From Achromobacter deleyi (GTDB lineage Bacteria; Pseudomonadota; Gammaproteobacteria; Burkholderiales; Burkholderiaceae_B), in contig NZ_CADIJO010000015.1 of the NCBI RefSeq assembly GCF_902859705.1, forward strand, positions 1 through 64,000: a stretch of DNA of 64,000 nt, given 5' to 3'. Position numbers and translations under genes: made by a program. Below are positions 26,241 to 35,035 of this stretch, piece after piece. Numbering within the stretch: the first letter of the stretch is position 1; each line of letters begins with the position of its first letter. The notes under the pieces were generated by a model that worked only from the letters and a program-made list of their open reading frames with translations, did no database searches and was not told the origin of the DNA.

Positions 26241-27749
26241 GTGAATCCCCCCTTGCGCCATCGCGCCCTCTTCTACTGGCTGGTGCTGTTCCTGCTTGGC
26301 GCCCTTTGGCTCGGCCGCCAGGATTACGTCGGCCAATACGACCGCTTTTTCCAGGACACCAGCATCGCCCAGCGCATGCTCAGCCAGAAAACCGGGCAGC
26401 ACGAAGCCGTGCTGGCCACGCTGTCCGCCCTGTCGCATCCGCCGGCCCCCGAACGCCTGTTTCCCAGCCTGCAGCCGGCCATGCCGCAATTGCAGGGGCT
26501 GGGTTACCTGCCTGACGGCGCCTGGGCCGGCAGCACCGACGAACCGCCCGGCCTGCGCGCCGCCGTCGAGCAGGCCCGCACGCTGGGCCGCCCGGTCGTG
26601 CTGCCGCTGGACACGGCCCGTTATTGGTTGGTGGCGCCGTCCAGCTGGAGCCTGCTGGTCGATGCGCGCCACCTGGTCGCCCCGGCCGACCTGCCCGCGG
26701 GCCTGGCCAACCTGACCCTGGCGATCGGCCAGGCGCCGCTCACGCTGCTGGCGCGCCAGCCGGACCCCGCCGGCCCGGGCTGGCCGCTGGCACTCGCCAA
26801 GTCGCTCGGCGCGGCCAGCCAGCCCTTCATGCTGCACAGCGCGCGCACGCTCACGCCCGCATCGTGGCCCTGGCTGCCGTGGCTGCTGTGGGGCCTGACC
26901 AGCGCGCTGCTGGTGGCCGGCGTGACCGCCATGCGCCGTTCGCGCGCCGAAGCGCGGCGCCAGCAGGAACAGGCTCGCCTGGCCGCGATGGCGCGCCTGA
27001 GCACGCTGGGCGAAATGGCCGCCGGCATCGCCCACGAACTGAACCAGCCCCTGACCGCCATCCTGGCGCAGACCCGCGCCGCGCAACGCCTGCTGGACGA
27101 CGAAGACGAACGCCCGTCGGTACGCCGCGCCCTGCTTGCCAGCGCTGAGCAGGCCAAGCGCGCCGCCGACATCATCAGCCGCATGCGCGCGCTGGTGCAG
27201 CCCACCGCGCCCAGCCGGCGCGAAGCGCTGGACCCGGACGCGCTGGCGGCCTCGTTGCGCTTTCTGCGCGAACCCGAACTGGCCCGCCACGGCATCCGCC
27301 TGACCTGGCGCAACGCCAGCCCGGGCGCGCGTCCTTTGGGCGACCGCGTGGCGCTGGAACAGATCCTGCACAACCTGGTGCAGAACGCGGCCGATGCCCT
27401 GGTGCACACCGCGTCCGACGGCACCGACACCGCCATGGCAACCGCCCATCCCGCCAGCCGCGGGCCCCGCCCGACCGCCGACGCCGCGCCCGAAATCACG
27501 CTGGAAGGCCGCCTTGAAGGCGACGCCTATGTCTTCACGGTCAGCGACAACGGCCCGGGCATTGCCCCCGACGCGCTGGCCCGCCTGTTCACGCCGTTCT
27601 ACACCACCCGCGCCCAGGGCATGGGCCTGGGCCTGGCGCTGTGCGAAACGCTGGCCGGCGCCATGGACGGCCGCCTGGCCGCGCACAACCTGCAGCCGTC
27701 GGGCGCCTGCTTCACCCTGACCCTGCCATTGGCCAAGGGCCCGACATGA
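26241..27749 (+). CDS. Sensor histidine kinase (HisKA, FixL/DctB-like)
   Basis: 502 aa from GTG 26241. Two membrane spans (about residues 10-27 and 208-230) enclose a periplasmic sensor region of about 180 residues with no motif I recognise. The HisKA box is GEMAAGIAHELNQPLTAIL with phospho-acceptor His265; the ATPase domain shows the N box QNAADAL, NGPGIAPD and GLGLAL. The kinase subfamily with H-E-L-N-Q-P is typical of FixL/DctB. It overlaps the response regulator gene (ATGA at 27746), so both are coupled. Upstream in-frame text lies beyond the palindromes and is not convincing. Confidence 0.88.
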   Translation: MNPPLRHRALFYWLVLFLLGALWLGRQDYVGQYDRFFQDTSIAQRMLSQKTGQHEAVLATLSALSHPPAPERLFPSLQPAMPQLQGLGYLPDGAWAGSTDEPPGLRAAVEQARTLGRPVVLPLDTARYWLVAPSSWSLLVDARHLVAPADLPAGLANLTLAIGQAPLTLLARQPDPAGPGWPLALAKSLGAASQPFMLHSARTLTPASWPWLPWLLWGLTSALLVAGVTAMRRSRAEARRQQEQARLAAMARLSTLGEMAAGIAHELNQPLTAILAQTRAAQRLLDDEDERPSVRRALLASAEQAKRAADIISRMRALVQPTAPSRREALDPDALAASLRFLREPELARHGIRLTWRNASPGARPLGDRVALEQILHNLVQNAADALVHTASDGTDTAMATAHPASRGPRPTADAAPEITLEGRLEGDAYVFTVSDNGPGIAPDALARLFTPFYTTRAQGMGLGLALCETLAGAMDGRLAAHNLQPSGACFTLTLPLAKGPT

Positions 27750-28360
27750 ACGCCCCCGATCATTCCCCGCTGGTCTACCTGGTCGATGATGACGACGCGG
27801 TGCGCGACGCGCTGGCGCTGCTGCTGCGCAGCGTAGGCCTGCGCAGCGAAGGCCACGCCGATCCGCAGGCGTTCCTGGCCGGCCTGTCGCCGCACACCAT
27901 CGGCTGCGTGGTGCTGGACATCCGCATGCCCGGCATCAGCGGGCTGGACGTGCTGGCGCGCCTGGCCGACACATCCGACCTGCCCGTGGTGATGCTGACC
28001 GGCCACGCCAACGTCGACCTGTGCCGCCGCGCGTTCAAGGGCGGCGCCATGGAATTCCTGCAAAAACCGGTAGACGACGACGTCTTTCTGGATGCCGTGC
28101 AGGCCGCCGTGCGCACCCACATCGCCAGCCGTGAACGCCTGGCCGTCACCCAGGCCGCGGCCGACCGGCTGGCGCGGCTGTCCGCGCGCGAACGCGAGGT
28201 GCTCGAACGCGTGGTGCAAGGCCTGAGCAACAAGGAAATCGCGCGCGAGTTCGACCTGTCGCCGCGCACCGTCGAAACCTACCGCGCCAATGTCTTCGCC
28301 AAGCTCGAAGCCGACTCGCTGGCGCAACTGATCCGCCAGTACGCCACGCTGCTCGACTAG
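27746..28360 (+). CDS. FixJ-type response regulator (receiver plus LuxR HTH)
   Basis: 204 aa. Receiver domain with acidic pocket VDDDDAV, phospho-acceptor Asp58 in VVLDIRMPG, Thr in VVMLTGHAN and Lys in LQKPVDDD. The LuxR-type HTH lies at about residues 140-200 (LSAREREVLERVVQGLSNKE, then IAREFDLSPRTVETYRANV). Start set by the ATGA overlap with the kinase. LuxR/FixJ proteins bind short palindromes as dimers; the 16-bp palindrome found before the kinase and before the GlcG-like gene is the natural candidate. Confidence 0.92.
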   Translation: MNAPDHSPLVYLVDDDDAVRDALALLLRSVGLRSEGHADPQAFLAGLSPHTIGCVVLDIRMPGISGLDVLARLADTSDLPVVMLTGHANVDLCRRAFKGGAMEFLQKPVDDDVFLDAVQAAVRTHIASRERLAVTQAAADRLARLSAREREVLERVVQGLSNKEIAREFDLSPRTVETYRANVFAKLEADSLAQLIRQYATLLD

Positions 28361-28408
28361 CCGCGTCGCGGCACAGACTACGCCGCTTGCCCGGCCGTCA
28401 TCAGCCCT

Positions 28409-28428
28409 GCCCTCCGTAGCGCTACGGA
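28409..28428. promoter_or_regulatory. Palindrome before the GlcG-like gene, repeat of 26184-26203
   Basis: TCCGTAGCGCTACGGA (28413-28428) is a perfect 16-bp palindrome. With the four bases before it, the 20-mer differs from 26184-26203 at one central base only. It lies 89 nt before the ATG at 28518, a normal distance for an activator site. Confidence 0.65.
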
Positions 28429-28517
28429 GACGCCAGCGTATTCGGGCGTATACCGCCGATTCGCCCTTTTGGCCACACTGACTGCTCCTGACTTTCACTC
28501 GATAAAAGGACGCAGAC

Positions 28518-29006
28518 ATGACCCGCCACACGCTCGCCGCACTGGTTTCCACGCTGGCTTTCACGGGCGCCGCCCACGCCGCCGTGCTCAGCGAAAGCAA
28601 CATCTCGACCGCCGACGCGCAGAAGCTGGCCACCGCCGCTGTGGCGGCATGCCAGGCCAAGGGCTACAACGTCAGCGCCTCGGTGGTCGACCGCGCCGGC
28701 CTGCTCAAGGCCTTCGTGCGCGGCGACAACGCCGGCCCGCACACCATTGAAGCCAGCCGCGCCAAGGCCTTCACGTCCGCGTCGGCCAAGGCGCCCACGC
28801 TGGCCATGATGGAAAACGCCCAGAAGAACCCCGGCGCCGCCAACCTGACCGACATCCCCGGCTTCCTGCTGCTGGGCGGCGGCGTGCCCATCAAGGCCGG
28901 CGCCAACGTCATCGGCGCCATCGGCGTGGCCGGCGCCCCGGGCGGCAACCTGGACGCCCAGTGCGCCGACGCCGTGCTGGAAGAGAACGCCGCGCTGTTC
29001 AAGTAA
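28518..29006 (+). CDS. Secreted GlcG/HbpS-family heme-binding-like protein (DUF336)
   Basis: 162 aa: signal peptide MTRHTLAALVSTLAFTGAAHA, then one GlcG/HbpS domain (ATAAVAACQAKGYNVSASVV, SRAKAFTSASAKAPT, the glycine-rich IPGFLLLGGGVPI and VIGAIGVAGAPGG). Family members bind heme or cobalamin; HbpS of Streptomyces is secreted and modulates the SenS-SenR two-component system. Here it sits next to a two-component system and shares its palindrome, and precedes an iron-uptake locus. An accessory sensor or heme-scavenging role is inferred. Confidence 0.85.
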   Translation: MTRHTLAALVSTLAFTGAAHAAVLSESNISTADAQKLATAAVAACQAKGYNVSASVVDRAGLLKAFVRGDNAGPHTIEASRAKAFTSASAKAPTLAMMENAQKNPGAANLTDIPGFLLLGGGVPIKAGANVIGAIGVAGAPGGNLDAQCADAVLEENAALFK

Positions 29007-29050
29007 GCCGCCGTCTGTTTGCAACGATGGCGCTCCCGGCCTGAATAGAT

Positions 29051-29073
29051 ATAATAGGAACCATTCCCATTAT
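29051..29073. promoter_or_regulatory. Fur-box-like palindrome before the ECF sigma gene
   Basis: ATAATAGGAA-CCA-TTCCCATTAT; the arms match at 9 of 10 positions. Read on the minus strand it contains AATGGGAATGGTTCCTATT, close to the AATGAGAATNATTCTCATT form of Fur boxes in related bacteria. It lies 21 nt before the GTG start at 29095, as expected for iron repression of a fecI-type gene. Confidence 0.65.
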
Positions 29074-29094
29074 TCTTTCAGGTCTGGAGTTACC

Positions 29095-29610
29095 GTGCCG
29101 CCCGGCGATCTATCGGCTCCGCATGCCGTCGACACGCTCTACCGCTCCCATCACGCCTGGCTGACTTCATGGCTGCGGCGCCGCCTGCGCGACGACCACG
29201 ACGCCGCCGACCTGGCCCAGGACACCTTCGTGCGCCTGATGGCGGCCCGCGACACGCCGGGCCTGCGCGAGCCCCGCGCCTTCCTGACCCGCATCGCCCA
29301 CGGCCTGGTGGTCAATCTATGGCGGCGCCGCGAGCTGGAACAGGCCTATCTGCAAGCGCTGGCCCAGCGCCCCGAAGCCACCACCCCATCACCTGAACGG
29401 CGCGCCCTGGTGCTTGAAGCCCTGCTCCAGATCGACGCCATGCTGCATCGCCTGCCGGCGCGCGCCCGCGAGGCCTTCCTGCTGTCGCAACTGGGCGGCC
29501 ACACCTATGCCGATATCGCCCTGCGCCTGGAGGTGTCCGAGCGCATGGTCAAGAAATACATGTCGCAGGTGATGCTGCAATGCCTGCTGATCGCGGACGG
29601 CGTCTGGTGA
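29095..29610 (+). CDS. ECF sigma factor, FecI type
   Basis: 171 aa from GTG 29095, with GGAG 5 nt upstream. Region 2 shows LRDDHDAADLAQDTFVRLM; region 4 shows LLSQLGGHTYADIALRLEVS followed by ERMVKKYMSQVMLQ, typical of FecI. It is the first gene of a FecI-FecR-receptor cassette and should direct transcription of the TonB receptor when the siderophore binds outside. The GTGA overlap couples it to fecR. Confidence 0.92.
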   Translation: MPPGDLSAPHAVDTLYRSHHAWLTSWLRRRLRDDHDAADLAQDTFVRLMAARDTPGLREPRAFLTRIAHGLVVNLWRRRELEQAYLQALAQRPEATTPSPERRALVLEALLQIDAMLHRLPARAREAFLLSQLGGHTYADIALRLEVSERMVKKYMSQVMLQCLLIADGVW

Positions 29611-30569
29611 GGGCCACGCCGCTGTCTGCCGCCCCCGACCGCCGTGTGCTGCAAGCCGCGGCCGACTGGTTCGCGCGCCTGGGCGACGAACGCGCCAGCG
29701 CCGACGACACCCGCCAGTGGCAGGCCTGGCTGGCCGCCACGCCCGAACACCGCCGCGCCTGGGATGCCGTCACGGCCATCAGCGCCCGTTTCGAAGCGGT
29801 GGCAGGCCAACCCGCGCTGGACGCCCTGACCCACGCCGGACAAGGCCGCCGCCGCGCCCTGCGCACGCTGATGCTGCTGGCCGGCGCAGGCGGCCTGGGC
29901 GCCGCCGCCTGGACCCAGCCTGCCACCCGGCGCCAATGGGCCGACCTGCGCACCGACGTCGGCCAGACGCGCCAGGCCACCCTGGAAGACGGTTCGCGGC
30001 TGTGGCTGAATACCGCCAGCGCCGTCAACCTGCGCTTTGACGACACGGCGCGGCGCGTGGTGCTGGTGGACGGCGAAACGCTGATCGACACGCATCCGGA
30101 TGCCCGCACGCCCGCGCGCCCTTTCCTCGTGGACGTGGGCTATGCCCAATTGCAGGCGCTGGGCACACGCTTCGCGGTGCTGCGCGATGGCGGCCGCGCC
30201 TGGCTGGACGTGTATGCCGGCGCCGTGCAGATCCAGCCCGCCGACGCCGCCAGCCGCATCGTGCCCGCCGGCACCCGCACCGCATTTTCCGGCCGCGCCA
30301 TTGATGCCCCCCAGCCGCTGGACTCGGCGCGCGACGCCTGGACCCGTGGCGAATTGGTCGCCGACGGCATGCCGCTGGGCCGCTTTGCCGCCGAATTGGC
30401 GCGCTACCGCCGCGGCTTCGTCACCTGTACGCCCGACATCGCGCAGTTGCCGCTGGTGGGCGTGTTCCCCCTGGCCGACACCGATCGCATCCTGCGCGCC
30501 CTGGAATCCACCCTGCCGGTGCGCGCGCACCGCGTCCTGCCGGGATGGATACGGCTGGAGGCGGCGTAG
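29607..30569 (+). CDS. FecR-family anti-sigma/sensor protein
   Basis: 320 aa from GTG 29607, overlapping the sigma gene stop by GTGA. The N-terminal cytoplasmic domain has the family pattern AAADWFARLGDERASADDTR and WQAWLAATPEHRRAWD; a single membrane span lies near residues 85-103. The periplasmic FecR domain contains TLEDGSRLWLNTASAVNLRF. It transmits the receptor's ligand state through the inner membrane to the ECF sigma factor. Confidence 0.92.
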   Translation: MRATPLSAAPDRRVLQAAADWFARLGDERASADDTRQWQAWLAATPEHRRAWDAVTAISARFEAVAGQPALDALTHAGQGRRRALRTLMLLAGAGGLGAAAWTQPATRRQWADLRTDVGQTRQATLEDGSRLWLNTASAVNLRFDDTARRVVLVDGETLIDTHPDARTPARPFLVDVGYAQLQALGTRFAVLRDGGRAWLDVYAGAVQIQPADAASRIVPAGTRTAFSGRAIDAPQPLDSARDAWTRGELVADGMPLGRFAAELARYRRGFVTCTPDIAQLPLVGVFPLADTDRILRALESTLPVRAHRVLPGWIRLEAA

Positions 30570-30741
30570 CACCGGGGCTTGCATCGCGGGGCGAATCCTC
30601 GATGGACCCGGCGGCCCCTGAAGCGCAACCCGCCGCGGCTCTTTTTTGTAACAGCCGCCTTATCGCGGTTCCCCTTTTGCCATCTCGCTTGGCATGCCAG
30701 ATGTACGCCGCGTTTTGCGCGTCCTGTCGCCAAGGAAACCC

Positions 30742-33147
30742 ATGCACGTCCCCACCCTTCGCTCTCCGCTCCTGGTCCGCGCCCTGGCCGCCGCGTTGGC
30801 CGCCCCGGCTTTCGCCCTGGCTACCACGCCGGTCCAGGCCCAGGTCTCTGCCGGCTTCCAGGTGCCCGCCGGCCCCTTGTCGCAGGCGCTCAGCCAATTC
30901 GCCAGCCAGGCGGGCGTGACACTGTCGCTGGATGGCCGCCTGGTGGCCGGCAAGCAGAGCGCGGGCCTGTCCGGCCCCTACAGCATCGACCAGGGCTTCG
31001 GCCGCCTGCTGGATGGCACCGGCCTGCGCGCCGAGCGGCGCTCGGACAACGTCTACACCGTGCGGCCGCTGTCGTCGGCGGATGACACGGCGCAACTGGA
31101 CGCGGTGACCGTGGTCGGCGCCTCGGTCATCAACCCCAGCTACCAGCCGGAACCGGTCGCGGGCGTCAGCCGCTCGCCCCTGGCGGTGCTGGACCAGCCA
31201 CAGGCCGTGAACGTGGTGCCTGCCCAGGTGCTGCGCGACCAGCGCCCGCGCAACCTGGACGACGCGCTGGCCAACGTCAGCGGCATCACCCAGGGCAACA
31301 CGCTGGCCGGCACGCAGGACACGCTGATGAAGCGCGGTTTCGGCGCCAACCGCGACGGCTCGATCATGCACAACGGCATGCCGCTGGTGCAGGGCCGCGG
31401 CCTGAACGCGGCCGCCGATTCGGTCGAAGTGCTCAAAGGCCCGGCCTCGCTGCTGTACGGCATCATGGACCCGGGCGGCGTCATCAACATCGTCAGCAAG
31501 CGGCCGCTGCTGACACCGTACAACGCCATCACCGTCACCGGTTCCAGCTACGCCCACAGCCGCACCGGCGCGGGCGCCACGCTGGATTCCACCGGCCCCA
31601 TCGGCGACTCGCGCCTGGCCTACCGCCTGGTGGTGGACACGATGAACGAAGACTACTGGCGCGACTTCGGCCGGCGCCGCGACACGCTGGTGGCGCCGTC
31701 GCTGGCCTGGTATGGCGAAGACACGCAGATCGTGGCCTCGTACGAACACCGCGACTACCGATACCCGTTCGATCGCGGCACCGCGCTGGACCCCACCACC
31801 GGCAAGCCGCTGGACATTCCTTCGCGCCGCCGCCTGGACGAGCCCTACAACAATATGTGGGGCAGCACCGAACTGGCGCAGGTCACCATCGACCAGCGCG
31901 TCACCGAGAACTGGAAGGCCCACCTGGGCTACAGCTGGAACCAGGAACGCTACGACGCCAACCAGGTCCGCGTGACCAGCATCGATCCGGCCACGGGCAC
32001 GCTCAAGCGCAGCAACGACGGCACCCGCGGGGCGCTGTCCACCGACCACTACGTGATCGGCTATCTCGACGGCCGGGTCGACCTGGGCGGGCTGCGCAAC
32101 GACGTGCAGATCGGCGCCGACTACGAACGCCGCAAGATCTTCCGTTCGGACCTGATCCGCCAGAACCTGTCCAAGCCGTTCAGCTACGTCAACCCCGTGT
32201 ACGACCTGCAGGACCCCGGCAACACCGTGGTCGCCAGCGACAGCGACCAGACCGACAAGCTGCGCGCCACCTCGTTCTTCCTGCAAGACTCGCTGCACCT
32301 GACCGATCGCTGGATTCTGGTGGGCGGCCTGCGTTACCAGCACTACGAACAACTGGCCGGCCGCGGCCGCCCGTTCAACACCAACACCGACATCCAGGGC
32401 GGCAAGTGGCTGCCGCGCGCCGGCCTGGTCTACAAGTGGACGCCCGAAGTCTCGCTGTACGGCAGCTACACCGAATCGCTCAAGCCTACCTCCACGATCG
32501 CCCCGCTCACCAGCGGCACTGTGATCGATTCGGGCGTGGCACCCGAACAGTCCAAGTCGTGGGAACTGGGCCTGAAATGGGACATGCCGGGGCAGACGAC
32601 CGGCACACTGGCGCTGTTCGACATCCGCAAGCGCAATGTGCTGGTGTCGCAATACAACGACGTCACCAAGCTGACCGACTGGCGCACCAGCGGCGCGGCG
32701 CGTTCGCGCGGCGTGGAACTGGACGTCAGCGGTTCGCTGTCGGCCCGCTGGGACTTCATGGCCAGCTATGCCTACCTGGATGCCCGCACCACCGACGACC
32801 CGCTGTACCAGGGCAACCGCCTGTGGAACGTGGCCCAGCACACCGGGTCGCTGGCGCTGGTCTACAACGCCGGCCAGATCGGCGAAGGCCGCCTGCGCCT
32901 GGGCGCCGCCGCGCGCTACGTGGGCACGCGGCCGGGCGATTCGGCCAATTCGTTCGAGCTGCCGGCCTACACGGTGATGAACGCGTTCGCCACCTACGAC
33001 ACGCGCGTAGCCGGGCGCAATGTGCAGTTCCAGCTGAACGTGAACAATCTGTTCGACCGCACCTACTACACGTCCAGCGCCAACCAGTACTTCATTTCCA
33101 TGGGCGATGCGCGTCAGTTCGTGCTGTCGACCCGGGTGGAGTTCTAA
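30742..33147 (+). CDS. TonB-dependent siderophore receptor with N-terminal signalling (STN) domain
   Basis: 801 aa from ATG 30742 (AAGGAAA 5-11 nt upstream). Signal peptide ends near VQA (about residue 33). The STN signalling domain (about 35-110: FQVPAGPLSQALSQFASQAG...) marks a transducer that talks to FecR. The plug follows with the PLAVLDQPQAVNVVP TonB-box region and SVEVLKGPASLLYGI; the barrel ends with the aromatic residue in STRVEF. Resembles FpvA/FhuE-type hydroxamate or mixed siderophore receptors; the exact ligand is unknown. It is transcribed after fecIR. Confidence 0.93.
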   Translation: MHVPTLRSPLLVRALAAALAAPAFALATTPVQAQVSAGFQVPAGPLSQALSQFASQAGVTLSLDGRLVAGKQSAGLSGPYSIDQGFGRLLDGTGLRAERRSDNVYTVRPLSSADDTAQLDAVTVVGASVINPSYQPEPVAGVSRSPLAVLDQPQAVNVVPAQVLRDQRPRNLDDALANVSGITQGNTLAGTQDTLMKRGFGANRDGSIMHNGMPLVQGRGLNAAADSVEVLKGPASLLYGIMDPGGVINIVSKRPLLTPYNAITVTGSSYAHSRTGAGATLDSTGPIGDSRLAYRLVVDTMNEDYWRDFGRRRDTLVAPSLAWYGEDTQIVASYEHRDYRYPFDRGTALDPTTGKPLDIPSRRRLDEPYNNMWGSTELAQVTIDQRVTENWKAHLGYSWNQERYDANQVRVTSIDPATGTLKRSNDGTRGALSTDHYVIGYLDGRVDLGGLRNDVQIGADYERRKIFRSDLIRQNLSKPFSYVNPVYDLQDPGNTVVASDSDQTDKLRATSFFLQDSLHLTDRWILVGGLRYQHYEQLAGRGRPFNTNTDIQGGKWLPRAGLVYKWTPEVSLYGSYTESLKPTSTIAPLTSGTVIDSGVAPEQSKSWELGLKWDMPGQTTGTLALFDIRKRNVLVSQYNDVTKLTDWRTSGAARSRGVELDVSGSLSARWDFMASYAYLDARTTDDPLYQGNRLWNVAQHTGSLALVYNAGQIGEGRLRLGAAARYVGTRPGDSANSFELPAYTVMNAFATYDTRVAGRNVQFQLNVNNLFDRTYYTSSANQYFISMGDARQFVLSTRVEF

Positions 33148-33149
33148 GC

Positions 33150-34328
33150 ATGGCGCCGCAACGATATACCGGCGTTTCGCGGGCCTCGCGACTCGTGGGA
33201 CTCGGGCGACGGGCGGCGTCCGGCCTGATGGCCGCGACCTTGGCCGCTCTGGCCGCGACGGCGCACGCCGACGCCGATCCCATCGTCGCCGAGCGCAGCG
33301 CCACGGTGCTGCCCGGCAGCGGCCACAGCTGGGGGTTTGCCGCGCTGGCGCAAGACGGCCGGCACGTGCTGCTGGCCCGCCGCGAAAACGGCCTGACGAT
33401 CTGGGACGCGGCCCGCCGCGAAGCGCTGCCGGACATCCCCGGCACCGAAGGCGCCAATGCCGCGGTCGCCGTCCCGGCTGCCGACCGGCTGTACGTGGCG
33501 GCCATGGATGGCAGCGTCATCGTGATACGCGCGTCCGACCGGCAGGTGCTGAAACGCGTGCCGGTGGACAGCGGCAATCTGAACAATGCGCTGTTCGATC
33601 CCGCCAGCGGCCAGGTGCTGTTGACCAGCGGCCGCCGCGGGGCCGTGTCACGGGTGTATCGGCTGGACCCGGCCTGCGACTGCGTGCGCGCCAGCCTGGA
33701 CCTGCCGGCCGCCAAGCTGGATGCGCCGGTGTTGCTGGGGCCGGGGCGGATCGCGCTGCCGATGCGGGATGAAGGCCGCATCGCCGTCATTGACCTGCGC
33801 CGCATGGCCTTGCTTCAGGTCTGGCAACCGCCGCAATGCGCGCGCCCCAGCGCCCTGGCGGCCGACGCCGCCGGCAAGCGCCTGTTCGTGGCCTGCCGCG
33901 GCGCGACGCCGCGCCTCTTGAGCCTGGATGCGCAAAGCGGTGCCGTGCTGGCCAGCGCGCCGGCCGGCCGCGACATCAATGCGCTGGCCTACGACGACCG
34001 CCGCGGCTGGCTGCTGGCGCCCAGCGGCGCCGACGCGCGGCTGTCGATCTACGACGTCAGCGCGCCGGCCGGACTGCGCCGGGTGGCGTCGATCGGCACC
34101 CGCCCCTGGGCCCACAACATGGCCTATGACGCCGACCGCGGCATCGCGTACCTGCCCAGTATGGACGACACCGAGGTGTATCCGGCGGGCGGCGGCGAGG
34201 CGCAGCGGCACTTCGCGGCGGACAGCTTCACGCTGACGACGTTGCGGCTGCAAGCGCCGCAACGTCATGGCGTGGAGCGGCAAGCGGATCAACGGCAAAG
34301 GGATCAAGGGCAAGAGGTGCGCCCGTGA
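33150..34328 (+). CDS. Secreted YncE/WD40-like beta-propeller protein in iron locus
   Basis: 392 aa from ATG 33150, two bases after the receptor stop. Signal peptide ends near AHA (about residue 40). The body is a series of propeller-like repeats (ARRENGLTIWDAARRE, AADRLYVAAMDGSVIVI, GKRLFVACRGATPRL, YDADRGIAYLPS). A Cys pair is seen in DPACDC. The tail after about residue 365 is Gln/Arg-rich and low in complexity. Such propellers occur in some siderophore and metal loci, but the role is not known to me; a periplasmic binding or scaffold role is an inference. Confidence 0.75.
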   Translation: MAPQRYTGVSRASRLVGLGRRAASGLMAATLAALAATAHADADPIVAERSATVLPGSGHSWGFAALAQDGRHVLLARRENGLTIWDAARREALPDIPGTEGANAAVAVPAADRLYVAAMDGSVIVIRASDRQVLKRVPVDSGNLNNALFDPASGQVLLTSGRRGAVSRVYRLDPACDCVRASLDLPAAKLDAPVLLGPGRIALPMRDEGRIAVIDLRRMALLQVWQPPQCARPSALAADAAGKRLFVACRGATPRLLSLDAQSGAVLASAPAGRDINALAYDDRRGWLLAPSGADARLSIYDVSAPAGLRRVASIGTRPWAHNMAYDADRGIAYLPSMDDTEVYPAGGGEAQRHFAADSFTLTTLRLQAPQRHGVERQADQRQRDQGQEVRP

Positions 34329-35005
34329 GCCGGCCGATGACGGCCGCGCCAACGCCTGCGGGGGCTGCCCGGCCGCGGCCGCCGAACCGGCGCGGGGTGT
34401 ACCTGAAGGCGTTGCGCAAGGCGCATGGCTGGCTGGGGCTGTGGGGGGCGTTGCTGGGGCTGCTGTTCGGGGCCAGCGGGATTCTGCAGAACCACCGGGC
34501 AGTGCTGAAGATCGATATGCCGGGGCCGGTGGTGGAGACGCTGCAGTTGCAGGCGCCGCCGGATCTGCCGCGAACGGATGCGGCGGTGGGGCGATGGCTG
34601 CAAGAGGCGTTGCAGTTGAACAAGCCGGTGGAACGGATCCGCAAGGAGCCGGCACACGAGGTGCATTGGGGGGATGTGACGGCGCGCCAGCCGGAGAAGT
34701 GGCAGGCGTTGTTTCGGGCGCCGGGGTATCAGGTGCAGGTGGAGTTCTGGCCTTCAAGCGGGGGGGCTAGTGCTCGGCGGAGTGTGGCCGGGTGGTGGGG
34801 GGTTGTGCAGAATTTTCATCGGGCTAATGGGGTGGGGGTTGGGTGGGTGTTGTTGTCGGATTCTGTGGGGGGGGCGTTGATTGTGTTGTGTTTGACGGGG
34901 GTGTTGCTTTGGACGGAATTGGAGCGGCGGAAGGTTGTGGGGATGTTGGTGGCTTTGGGGGGTGTTTTGGCGTTTTTTGTTGCTGTGGTGGGGTCTTGGG
35001 GTTGA
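34325..35005 (+). CDS. PepSY-associated membrane protein
   Basis: 226 aa from GTG 34325 (GTGA overlap with the propeller gene). Starts YLKALRKAHGWLGLWGALLG, the first membrane span of PepSY-TM proteins, then a periplasmic PepSY-like part (residues about 60-140), the QNFHRANGVGVGWVLLSDSVGG span and a final span. PepSY-TM proteins are common in siderophore loci, where some act in ferric-siderophore reduction. The last 230 bases are strikingly G/T-rich and almost free of C on the coding strand, unlike its neighbours. The G-run at 34829-34847 fits a quadruplex pattern. Confidence 0.82.
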   Translation: MSRPMTAAPTPAGAARPRPPNRRGVYLKALRKAHGWLGLWGALLGLLFGASGILQNHRAVLKIDMPGPVVETLQLQAPPDLPRTDAAVGRWLQEALQLNKPVERIRKEPAHEVHWGDVTARQPEKWQALFRAPGYQVQVEFWPSSGGASARRSVAGWWGVVQNFHRANGVGVGWVLLSDSVGGALIVLCLTGVLLWTELERRKVVGMLVALGGVLAFFVAVVGSWG

Positions 35006-35035
35006 GTTTTTTGCCTTGAGGGGGGTTCTTTAGCC

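Noticed and set aside
31857-33149. Upstream extension of the beta-propeller gene
   Set aside because: It lies fully inside the TonB receptor in another frame; a proper signal peptide begins at ATG 33150.
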